This document shows positions 57,289 through 64,000 of a DNA stretch of 64,000 nt, piece by piece. The notes under the pieces were generated by a model, which was not told the origin of the DNA, searched no databases, and saw nothing but the letters and a program-made list of their open reading frames with translations. The position numbers and the translations under genes were made by a program. Positions within the stretch are counted from its first letter, which is position 1. Each line of letters begins with the position of its first letter. The stretch is from Methanoculleus oceani (lineage in GTDB: Archaea > Halobacteriota > Methanomicrobia > Methanomicrobiales > Methanoculleaceae), in NCBI RefSeq assembly GCF_023702065.1, contig NZ_QFDM01000001.1:558001-622000 (forward strand), written 5' to 3'.

Positions 57289-57570
57289 TCACGCGAAGAA
57301 CGCGAAGCCGCGAAGTTAGTTGATGCGGGTGTTAGCGGTCCCTTTCGCGTTCTTCGCACCTCGCACCTTCGGTGCTCAAACTCCGTTCCAGAAGGAACGT
57401 CGTTCCTACCGGTGCTCCTGCTCCGGCCCTTCGCACCTGACGGTGCTCACGCTCCGGCCCTGCGGCCCGTCGCGTTCGGCCCGTCGCATTCCGTTGGAAC
57501 TCGCACTTCGCACCTGACGGTGCTCGAACTCCGGCCCTTCGGCCCGTCGTTCTTCACATCTTCGCGTGAG
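57289..57570 (-). repeat. Hairpin array bracketed by a 12-nt inverted repeat
   Basis: CTCACGCGAAGA at 57289-57300 is matched by TCTTCGCGTGAG near 57559-57570. Inside, reverse-orientation modules include CACC-ttc-GGTG, CTCAAACTCCG, TTCC-agaa-GGAA, GTCGTTCC, CACC-tgac-GGTG (twice), CACGCTCCG, GGCCC-tgc-GGGCC, GTCGCG, CTCGAACTCCG and GGCCC-ttc-GGGCC. It lies between the second glnA and the convergent gene ending at 57717. Confidence 0.8.
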
Positions 57571-57716
57571 ACCAGAGCAGCGTGCAGGTGCATCGCGGTG
57601 AGGACGATGTGATCTGATGATTGCAAAAGTCGGTACAGCAAACCCGCTCACGGCGACGCTGCCCTGGGGAGCAACGGGGAAAAATGGGGTATCCGGTGGT
57701 AATCCTGTCGTTGGGG

Positions 57717-58037
57717 CTAGCAGCACTGCTGCTTGCCGCCGGCCTCTTCTCCCTCGAGGAGGAGCCTGCCGAAGAGCACCTTTTCGAGTATCGTGGAAAT
57801 GTACTTCATCCGCTGGGCCGCCTCCATGTCCTCGTAGCGGTGGATGTCGGCGTAGATCTGCAGGCGGACGAGGCCGAACCGAAGGCGGTCGAGGTCGTCG
57901 TCCTCGAGTTCCGAGGCCTCACGGTAGATTTGCTCGAGCAGGAAAGGGAACTCCTCGTAGTTCTCGAGCGCCTCGACGACCCTTGAAAATATCGGGAGGG
58001 GTTCTCCCTGCCCGGCAAGAATCCTCGAGTGATCCAT
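57717..58037 (-). CDS. Conserved hypothetical protein linked to Mrp ATPase
   Basis: 106-residue acidic, helical protein (SRVVEALENYEEFPFLLEQIYREASELEDDDLDRLRFGLVRLQ) ending in GKQQCC, a pair of terminal cysteines that might bind iron-sulfur or metal. No membrane segment and no family recognised. One base separates it from the mrp stop, so it is probably a partner of that ATPase. Confidence 0.75.
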   Translation of the reverse strand: MDHSRILAGQGEPLPIFSRVVEALENYEEFPFLLEQIYREASELEDDDLDRLRFGLVRLQIYADIHRYEDMEAAQRMKYISTILEKVLFGRLLLEGEEAGGKQQCC

Positions 58038-58038
58038 C

Positions 58039-58941
58039 TTATCCCTCGATCTGGTCTACCAGGGTCTGCATGATGGCATCGAAACTCTTCCAGGTCGGGC
58101 TCTCCTCGGCTCTGGCCTGGCGGATGATGAACGGCCTTCCTTCGTCCGCTGCCTTCCGCATCTCGGGATCGAGCGGAATGGCCCCGAGGAACGGCACCCC
58201 GAGTTGTTCTGCCTCTTTCTTGCCGCCGCCTTTGCCGAAGATATCGATCTCCTCCTTGCAGTGGGGGCAGACGAACCCGCTCATGTTCTCCACGATCCCG
58301 AGCACCGGGAGTTCGAGTTTCTTGATGAACTCGGCTGCCTTGCTCGAGTCGAGGACCGCGACATCCTGCGGGGTGGTGACGATGACCGCTCCGGCGATGT
58401 TCGGGGCGAGCTGGGCGACGGTGAGCGCCTCGTCGCCGGTTCCGGGCGGGAGGTCGACGATCAGGTAGTCGAGGTCGCCCCAGTTGACGTCTTCCAGGAA
58501 CTGCCGGATGACCGTCATCTTCATCGGGCCACGCCAGATCACGGGAGTGTTGCGCTCCGGGAGCAGGAATGCCATGGAGATGACCGCGAGGTTGCCGGTG
58601 ACCCTGACCGGTTCGATGATCTTCCCGTCGTAGGACTGGAGACGGGCGTCCTCGATCCCGAGCATCTTCGGGATGTCCGGGCCGTGGATATCGAGGTCGA
58701 TGAGACCGGTGTTATAGCCCCGGTTGGCAAGGGCGTAGGCGAGATTTGCCGAGACCGTGCTCTTTCCGACCCCACCTTTTCCGGAGAGGACGAGGACGAC
58801 GTGTTTTACGCTGACATCGGCTTTCGGGGGGAGGCCCTTCGGGGCGTCCGCATTTCTCGGGTCGTCGCACTTCGTCGTAGCCGCACAACTGGCACAGTTC
58901 CCGGTGCAGGTTTCCTTATCGGGTTCGTTCGTTTGAGTCAT
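58039..58941 (-). CDS. Mrp/NBP35-type iron-sulfur carrier ATPase
   Basis: 300 residues. The N-terminal cysteine cluster CTGNCASCAATTKC (12-25) resembles NBP35. Deviant Walker A SGKGGVGKST (about 53-62), switch DLPPGTGDEALTVAQL and the C-terminal CPHC (about 225-228) that bridges a [4Fe-4S] cluster at the dimer interface. It is expected to assemble and transfer Fe-S clusters to apoproteins. The ATG at 58941 has GAGGAT upstream. Confidence 0.94.
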   Translation of the reverse strand: MTQTNEPDKETCTGNCASCAATTKCDDPRNADAPKGLPPKADVSVKHVVLVLSGKGGVGKSTVSANLAYALANRGYNTGLIDLDIHGPDIPKMLGIEDARLQSYDGKIIEPVRVTGNLAVISMAFLLPERNTPVIWRGPMKMTVIRQFLEDVNWGDLDYLIVDLPPGTGDEALTVAQLAPNIAGAVIVTTPQDVAVLDSSKAAEFIKKLELPVLGIVENMSGFVCPHCKEEIDIFGKGGGKKEAEQLGVPFLGAIPLDPEMRKAADEGRPFIIRQARAEESPTWKSFDAIMQTLVDQIEG

Positions 58942-58959
58942 AAGAAATATCCTCTGCAG

Positions 58960-59005
58960 TATAGTATCCTTCTAAAGAAGGATCTGGAGCTACTATATAT
59001 TAACG
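58960..59005 (-). promoter_or_regulatory. mrp promoter with palindrome at the transcript start
   Basis: TTAATATATAGTAG on the minus strand near 58990-59003 is a TATA box predicting initiation near 58971. A perfect palindrome ATCCTTC-N4-GAAGGAT at 58965-58982 overlaps that point and could be a repressor site or a leader hairpin. Confidence 0.5.
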
Positions 59006-59079
59006 GTAAATGCCACAAAAAGGTATAGTTTATGGCAAATTGTCCCGTTCGGTCGCCGGGATATCCATTCGTGCATGGG

Positions 59080-59352
59080 TCATCCGCCGCCTGCCGGGGG
59101 AAAGAGGGCGATGATGTCGCCGTCTTCAAGGGGTGTTTCGAGACCTCCGCTGAAGTGGATGTTCCTGCCGTTCTTTAAGATGTTGACGTAGGCTCCGAGC
59201 TCCCCGGCGGCGGTGAAGAGGGCGTCGTCGAGTCCGGGGTGCCGGGCGGAGAGGAGGCTGAGTAGATCGCCGATCGTCGCTCCGCCGGGGAGTTCCGCAT
59301 CATGCTCCGCCGGGATGATTTCCCGGAGCATCGCAAACGCCCTGACCTTCAC
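59080..59352 (-). CDS. moaD: MoaD/ThiS-family sulfur carrier
   Basis: 90 residues of the beta-grasp sulfur-carrier fold, ending in the obligatory GG (FPPAGGG). VKVRAFAMLREIIPAEHDAELPGGATIGDLLSLL and EDGDIIALFPP match MoaD. The likely start is GTG 59350-59352 with AGGGGTG upstream; an ATG at 59394 would add 14 unlike residues. It faces an aldehyde ferredoxin oxidoreductase, an enzyme needing the tungsto- or molybdopterin this carrier helps make. Confidence 0.88.
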   Translation of the reverse strand: MKVRAFAMLREIIPAEHDAELPGGATIGDLLSLLSARHPGLDDALFTAAGELGAYVNILKNGRNIHFSGGLETPLEDGDIIALFPPAGGG

Positions 59353-59551
59353 CCGTATGCACCCCTCTCTGTCCGTGCAGTTCATCCTGTACATCAGGCT
59401 GGTGGGGGCGGGCGGTCTTATTGGTATCGCTCCCGGAGTGGGTGCCGGGATCGGATGTGGTTTCCTTTACTCTAAGGTTAACTTGGGGTCAATTTCGCGA
59501 TCCGACAGCCTTATTAGCCCCGAGCGAAGCCTGTAGGCCTGGTGACAATTC

Positions 59552-61351
59552 ATGAACGGTTACGCAGAGAAAATCCTCCACGTCGACCTTGCGAGGGAGC
59601 GGACGGTGGAAGAACCGTTTCCCGAAGAGTGGAGGCGGGCCTACATCGGAGGCAGGGGGCTCGGGGTCCGTATCCTCGAGGATCTGGTGAACCCGGGTAT
59701 CGATCCCCTCGGTGCTGAGAACGTGCTGGTCTTCGCCACCGGGCCGGTTTCGGGGAGCGGCCTTCCCCTGGGGTCCCGATACGACGTCGTCACGAAGTCC
59801 CCGCTGACCGGGACACTGACCAGCGCGAACTCCGGCGGGAAGTTCGGCACAAGCATGAAACGTGCCGGCTATGATGCGGTCGTTATCCGGGGCCGGGCGG
59901 AGAGGCCGGTCTACCTCCTCCTCGACGACGGGCATGCCGAGGTCAGGGACGCCTCGGAACTGTGGGGGCTGACGACGAGCGGGACAACCGCGGCTATCCA
60001 GGAGGATCTCGGCGACCCCGGTCTCAGCGCCGCCTGCATCGGCCCAGCCGGTGAGCGCCTCGCCCGGATCGCCGGCATCATCAACGAGAACTCCCGGGCA
60101 GCCGGCCGCGGAGGCGTCGGCGCCGTGATGGGGTCCAAGAACTTAAAAGCGGTCGCTGCCCGGGGGAACGGTCGGATCACCGTCGCCGACCGCGACCGGT
60201 TCCTCGCCCTCAAAGGGGAGATCGCGGAAAAGATCCGGGAGAACGCCATCTCGGGCGGAGGACTGCCCCGGTTCGGGACGGCGGTCCTCGTGAACATCAT
60301 CAACGAGAACTACATTCTCCCGACCAGGAACTTCCAGACCGCACACTTCCCTGCCGCGGAGAACGTTTCGGGAGAGAAAATGGCCGATACCATCCTTTCC
60401 GGGAAGATGGGATGCCAGGCCTGCGTCATCCAGTGCGGCCGCGATGTCGAGGTCGAAGGAAAGCGGACGGCTGGTCCCGAATACGAGACGATCTGGGCGT
60501 TCGGCCCCGACTGCGGGATCGATGACCTCGCCGCCGTCGTGGAGGCGAACAACCTCTGCAACGACCTCGGCCTCGACACTATCTCTACCGGATCGACGAT
60601 CGCCTGCGCCATGGAACTCTCGGAGAAGGGCTACATCGACGAGAAGATCCGGTTTGGGGACGCGGAGCGGATGGTCGACCTCGTCCGGCGGATCGGCTAC
60701 CGCGACGGCATCGGCGACGAACTCGCCGAGGGTTCCTTCCGCTTCGCACGGAAGCACGGGCACCCCGAACTCTCCATGAGCGTCAAGCGGCAGGAACTCC
60801 CGGCCTACGATCCGCGGGGGTTGCAGGGCCACGGCCTTGCCTACGCCACCTCGGTCCGGGGCGGCGACCACGTCTACGGTTACATGATCGCCCCCGAAGT
60901 GCTCGGGTCGCCGGAGAAACTCGATCCCTACTCGAACGATGGAAAGGCGGTCTGGACGAAGACGTTCCAGGACCTCACCGCCTTCATCGACTCGTCGGGG
61001 AGCTGTCTCTTCACCTCGTTCCCGCTCGGGGCGGCGGATTACGGGGCCATGGTCTCGGCGGTCACCGGCTACGACCTTGATGCCGGCGAAGTGCTCAGGA
61101 TCGGCGAACGGATCTGGAACATGCAGAAGGTCTTCAACCTGAAGGCCGGGTGCACCCTGGAGGACGACACCCTGCCGCCGCGCCTCCTCCGGGAGCCGCT
61201 CGCCGAAGGCGCCCCGAAAGGCCGGGTCTGGGAACGCCAACCCCTTCTCGACGAGTACTACCGGGCCCGTGGGTGGGACCGGGAGGGGCGCCCCACGCCG
61301 GAGCGGCTCCGCGACCTCGGCATCGGGGAGGAGGCGGTCCCCCCTCTATGA
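59552..61351 (+). CDS. aor: Aldehyde:ferredoxin oxidoreductase
   Basis: 599 residues, the usual AOR length. Binds a bis-pterin tungsten cofactor and one [4Fe-4S] cluster and oxidises aldehydes to acids with ferredoxin. GGRGLGVRILEDL (33-45) and GSGLPLGSRYDVVTKSPLTGTLTSANSGGKFG are the pterin-binding regions. Cluster cysteines are GCQACVIQCGRD (about 289-300) and the late SSGSCLFTSF. Pterin-loop DLAPYDPRG is seen here as ELPAYDPRGLQGHGLAYATS. GGTGA lies 7 nt before the ATG. Confidence 0.95.
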   Translation: MNGYAEKILHVDLARERTVEEPFPEEWRRAYIGGRGLGVRILEDLVNPGIDPLGAENVLVFATGPVSGSGLPLGSRYDVVTKSPLTGTLTSANSGGKFGTSMKRAGYDAVVIRGRAERPVYLLLDDGHAEVRDASELWGLTTSGTTAAIQEDLGDPGLSAACIGPAGERLARIAGIINENSRAAGRGGVGAVMGSKNLKAVAARGNGRITVADRDRFLALKGEIAEKIRENAISGGGLPRFGTAVLVNIINENYILPTRNFQTAHFPAAENVSGEKMADTILSGKMGCQACVIQCGRDVEVEGKRTAGPEYETIWAFGPDCGIDDLAAVVEANNLCNDLGLDTISTGSTIACAMELSEKGYIDEKIRFGDAERMVDLVRRIGYRDGIGDELAEGSFRFARKHGHPELSMSVKRQELPAYDPRGLQGHGLAYATSVRGGDHVYGYMIAPEVLGSPEKLDPYSNDGKAVWTKTFQDLTAFIDSSGSCLFTSFPLGAADYGAMVSAVTGYDLDAGEVLRIGERIWNMQKVFNLKAGCTLEDDTLPPRLLREPLAEGAPKGRVWERQPLLDEYYRARGWDREGRPTPERLRDLGIGEEAVPPL

Positions 61352-61357
61352 CCCGAC

Positions 61358-61795
61358 CTATTTTTTGATGTGCCAGCCGCCCGTCGCTTCCGGGATGCAG
61401 TCGATCTCGGGGGAGTAAGGTTTGATGTCCAGCACCGGGGTCCCGTCCAGGGCGTCGAGCCCCCGGACCACCAGGACGTCGCCCTCCCGCCGGACCAGGT
61501 CGACGATCCCGAGGCCGATCGGGTTTGGCCGGGCGGGTGAGCGGGTCGAAAAGACCCCTCTCTCCCGGGTCTCCCCGGGAGGCTTCGCGAAGAGCAGCCC
61601 GCGCTCAGCCCGGTCGAGCCAGTAAAGGATGATGAGATGACTGCTCCGCTCCACGCCCTCGAGGCCGGGAACGTAGGTATCAAGGACGTGGATCTCCGCG
61701 ACGGTATCCGCGAGGCGCCCCTGCCGGGGGGCGTCGCCCCGGACCCGGTAGGGTGACCGGACGACGCCGATGGGGATGCATTCGATCGCAGTCAT
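61358..61795 (-). CDS. trmO: TrmO-type tRNA methyltransferase (UPF0066)
   Basis: 145 residues. The family methylates N6-threonylcarbamoyladenosine at tRNA position 37. Conserved IGVVRSPYR, GLEGVERSSHLIILYWLDRAE and TRSPARPNPIGLGIVDLV segments are present. The ATG at 61795 has GGAGGAGAT upstream. It lies 4 nt after the RNase HI stop and converges on aor with a 6-nt gap. Confidence 0.93.
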   Translation of the reverse strand: MTAIECIPIGVVRSPYRVRGDAPRQGRLADTVAEIHVLDTYVPGLEGVERSSHLIILYWLDRAERGLLFAKPPGETRERGVFSTRSPARPNPIGLGIVDLVRREGDVLVVRGLDALDGTPVLDIKPYSPEIDCIPEATGGWHIKK

Positions 61796-61799
61796 ATCG

Positions 61800-62225
61800 C
61801 TATCTCCTCCTTCTCTCTGCATCAAGCAGCTCGTTGCAGAGGCGGTCCGCGACCTGGATGCAGGGGTGTTCTCGCGGGACGCTCTCGAACCTGACCTCCG
61901 CGAAGTCACGCACCCGCTGCCGCACCTCGCCTGCGAGGTCTGCAAGGTGCTCTCTGGTGATGCGGTACCTGCCGGTGAGCTGGCGAACGACCAGTTCCGA
62001 GTCCGACCTGACTTCGAGCCTGCTACGGGTGAACGCCCGGGCAGCCTCGAGGCCGTTGATGACGGCGTGGTACTCGGCCACGTTGTTGGTCGCGGTCCCG
62101 ATAAATCCCGAACGGCTAGCCAAGACGGAGCCGTCCTGCACGATCACGTATGCCCAGGCGGCGTCTCCGGGGTTTCCCCGTGATGCGCCGTCGGTATACA
62201 ACGTCACCGCATCGGTCGTCGTCAC
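61800..62225 (-). CDS. rnhA: RNase HI family protein
   Basis: 141 residues. Carboxylates of the RNase H active site are visible: D12 in LYTDGASRGNPG, the glutamate in NNVAEYHAVINGLEAA, the aspartate in RSDSELVVRQL, and a late aspartate in IQVADRLCNELL. It cleaves RNA in RNA-DNA hybrids. Starts at GTG 62225 with GGGGGAG upstream. Cotranscribed with trmO. Confidence 0.93.
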   Translation of the reverse strand: MTTTDAVTLYTDGASRGNPGDAAWAYVIVQDGSVLASRSGFIGTATNNVAEYHAVINGLEAARAFTRSRLEVRSDSELVVRQLTGRYRITREHLADLAGEVRQRVRDFAEVRFESVPREHPCIQVADRLCNELLDAERRRR

Positions 62226-62365
62226 CGGTGCTCCCCCCGGTCTCTTTCTCTCTGCATCATCTACCGGTTGATCATCGATCTGCGGAGGGTTATTGGTATC
62301 GCTCCCCCGGGCAGGGGGCCGCCCACCGGAAGATGTTAATATACCCGTGCAGTAAGGGCGAACCT

Positions 62366-63070
62366 ATGCTGGATGCGGGCCGGATCATTGAAGATAGATC
62401 AATGCGGGACCGGCTGAGCGTTTTTGAGAACCGGACCGATGCCGGGAGGCAACTCGCGGCGACCCTATCGCGGCTGGAGACGGCCGACGAGCCGGTGATC
62501 TGTGCCATTCCTGCCGGGGGGGTGCCCCTGGGGCTTGAGGTGGCACGGGCGCTCAAGGCCCCGCTCCGGATGGCGGTGGTGCGAAAGGTGCAGATCCCCT
62601 GGAACCCCGAGGCCGGGTTCGGTGCGGTGACCTGGAACGGGCAGGTCTTCCTGAACCGTCCCCTCATGGACGCTCTCGATCTCTCGGAGGCCGAAGTGAA
62701 TGCCGCCGTCGCGAAAGCCCGAAAGAACGTGGAGGAGCGGATCGAGAAGTTCGCCGGCGGCCGGGAAGAGCCGGGGATCGAGGGCCAGGACGCGATCCTG
62801 ATCGACGACGGCCTCGCAACCGGGTATACGATGCTTGCCGCAATCGAGGCCGCCCGCGCCGGGTCCCCCCGCCAGATTATTGTGGCGGTCCCCACCGGCT
62901 CCCTTCACGCCGTCAACTTCATCGCCCGGAAGGCAGACCTTGTCATCTGCTTAAACGTCAGGACCAGCCGTACCTTCGCGGTGGCGCAGGCATACGAGCG
63001 GTGGCACGAAATCACCGACCGCGAGGTGCAGGAACTGCTGATCCAGGCCAGGGATATGGGGCTATTCTGA
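62366..63070 (+). CDS. Phosphoribosyltransferase-domain protein
   Basis: 234 residues. The PRPP-binding loop DAILIDDGLATGYTMLAAIEAA (about 150-171) follows ICAIPAGGVPLGLEVARAL, a typical type I PRTase core. Such stand-alone proteins are annotated broadly, and the substrate is unknown. TTAATATA at about 62336-62343 lies about 26 nt before the ATG at 62366, so the message is probably leaderless. Confidence 0.88.
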   Translation: MLDAGRIIEDRSMRDRLSVFENRTDAGRQLAATLSRLETADEPVICAIPAGGVPLGLEVARALKAPLRMAVVRKVQIPWNPEAGFGAVTWNGQVFLNRPLMDALDLSEAEVNAAVAKARKNVEERIEKFAGGREEPGIEGQDAILIDDGLATGYTMLAAIEAARAGSPRQIIVAVPTGSLHAVNFIARKADLVICLNVRTSRTFAVAQAYERWHEITDREVQELLIQARDMGLF

Positions 63071-63165
63071 TACGGGAGATCGATCGGGACTCGATCACCG
63101 GGTCGGCCCCCTTGCCGCAACAGGTTTATGCGACCTCTTCCATGAGGTGCCGGGAGGTAACGAGT

Positions 63166-63645
63166 ATGCAGAACCTGACGATTGAGGTAGATTTCGACCG
63201 GTTTCTCCCGGAGCATACCTGTGACGGGGAGGACCTCTCCCCACGGATAAGGGTCCGGGGGTCGGATGCGCCCTACCTTGCGGTCATCCTGGACGACCCG
63301 GATGCTCCCCGGGGCACGTTCACCCACTGGCTTGCCTGGAACATTCCTGCAACCGGCGAGATTCCAGGGGGCATCCCCCCGGGACCCCGGATCTCCCATC
63401 CGGTCTCTGCCGTCCAGGGGAAAAACGATTTCGGGAGAACCGGTTACGGCGGCCCCTGCCCGCCGAAGGGCGCGTCGCACCGCTTCTTCATCCGGGTCTG
63501 GAGTGTCGGGCGGGAACTCGACCTCTCGCCGGGTGCCGACCGGTGGCACCTCGAGGATGCGCTCGCGGCCGCCGCCACCGGATACGGCGAGACGATGGCG
63601 GTTTACGACCGCAGGAAGGCATTCGCCGCCCGGCCCCGGACCTGA
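63166..63645 (+). CDS. PEBP-family (YbhB/YbcL) protein
   Basis: 159 residues of the phosphatidylethanolamine-binding protein fold. LAVILDDPDAPRGTFTHWLAWNIP (about 38-61) and GKNDFGRTGYGGPCPPKGASHRFF (about 85-108) are the two signatures forming the anion-binding pocket, including DPDAP and HRFF. GGAGGTAA precedes the ATG at 63166. A diverged paralogue follows at 63698. Confidence 0.93.
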   Translation: MQNLTIEVDFDRFLPEHTCDGEDLSPRIRVRGSDAPYLAVILDDPDAPRGTFTHWLAWNIPATGEIPGGIPPGPRISHPVSAVQGKNDFGRTGYGGPCPPKGASHRFFIRVWSVGRELDLSPGADRWHLEDALAAAATGYGETMAVYDRRKAFAARPRT

Positions 63646-63663
63646 GGCGCTCGAGGCTCCGCA

Positions 63664-63674
63664 ACCTTTTTTAT
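63664..63674 (+). promoter_or_regulatory. T-run and TATA-like site before the last gene
   Basis: CCTTTTTTATTG after the PEBP stop can serve as a termination T-run. TTTTTATT about 27 nt before ATG 63698 can serve as the TATA box of the next gene. Confidence 0.4.
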
Positions 63675-63697
63675 TGTCCTGCGCCGAGAACCCCTGC

Positions 63698-64000
63698 ATG
63701 GGCTCCAGAATTGCGAAACTGATCGTCTCCCTCCGTTCGGCAGAGTTCCCCGTCTGGAACACCTGCGACGGCCCCGATCTCTCCCCTGAACTGAGGATCC
63801 GTGGACTCACCCCGGAGACGCAGTCGATGGCGGTCTTTGCGCTGAACCCCTTCGAACCCGGGTGCTCCTTCACGGCCTGGATCCTCTGGAACCTCTCGCC
63901 GGCGCCCGTGATCCCGGAGGGCATCCCGCTGCAGGACGTCGTGACGGCTCCGGTGGATGCTGTCCAGGGGACGAACGATTACGGGACCCCCGGCTGGCGC
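63698..64000 (+). CDS. Second PEBP-family protein, 3' end cut by window edge
   Basis: The first 101 codons are visible. LIVSLRSAEFPVWNTCDGPDLSPELRIRGL and AVQGTNDYGTPGW align with the upstream PEBP protein. The DPDAP pocket is replaced by NPFEPG and the following THW by TAW, so the anion-binding site looks altered. Likely a tandem duplicate that has diverged. Leaderless start suspected. Confidence 0.8.
   Translation, partial: MGSRIAKLIVSLRSAEFPVWNTCDGPDLSPELRIRGLTPETQSMAVFALNPFEPGCSFTAWILWNLSPAPVIPEGIPLQDVVTAPVDAVQGTNDYGTPGWR

Overview
The window reads as chromosomal DNA of a GC-rich methanogenic archaeon, most likely a Methanomicrobiales member close to Methanoculleus (the genus is an inference). 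Archaeal markers are a thermosome, an A1AO ATP synthase cluster (H-I-K-E-C-F-A-B-D), RNA polymerase with split B''/B' and A'/A'' subunits, LonB, archaeal CCA-adding enzyme, an FrhB-family F420 oxidoreductase and a three-piece archaeal glutamate synthase. Genes are densely packed, often overlapping by 4 nt. Many starts lie about 25 nt from a TATA box and look leaderless.

Layout: 1-4534 (minus) thermosome, then operon prs-rtcA-nob1-gfcR. 4616-9441 (plus) lonB-tldD-tldE-bofA-like. 9442-11464 a structured repeat element, a ferric-reductase-like membrane protein, a zinc ribbon and an unknown protein. 11516-21015 ATP synthase plus pgk. 21016-21840 is a long stretch without a confident gene. 21841-25770 DUF89, tRNA-Pro, a MinD-like ATPase with a small membrane coiled-coil protein, roadblock protein plus response regulator, PsiE. 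25960-34350 tRNA-Lys, rpoH-B''-B'-A'-A'', L30e, NusA-like. 34576-41415 a cell-surface protein, DUF1786 and a glutaredoxin-NrdD pair in which NrdD carries an intein. 41623-49608 thpR-cca, ClC channel, histidine kinase, small membrane proteins, ABC-2 exporter with an AbrB regulator. 49984-57163 two glutamine synthetases flanking an oppositely oriented glutamate synthase/FrhB-like operon. 57717-64000 Mrp ATPase, MoaD, aldehyde ferredoxin oxidoreductase, TrmO, RNase HI, a phosphoribosyltransferase and two PEBP-family proteins (the last cut by the window edge).

The most unusual signal is a family of modular hairpin arrays (about 9.7, 10.6, 21.0, 36.0-36.4, 47.4 and 57.4 kb). Variable short hairpins are separated by two alternating linkers, roughly GCGACG and CGGAGCTCGAG. 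Most arrays sit right at the 3' end of a gene, in the gene's sense orientation, and in three cases they encode the last residues and the stop codon of that gene. Other points worth a second look: rpoB'' has no ATG, GTG or TTG start and appears to begin at CTG behind a near-perfect Shine-Dalgarno; NrdD has an intein placed before a conserved cysteine yet lacks the usual C-terminal zinc/glycyl-radical region; a GGAA-N6-TTCC operator-like palindrome sits at the second glutamine synthetase promoter; and a MinD/roadblock/response-regulator neighbourhood may be a polarity or signalling module.
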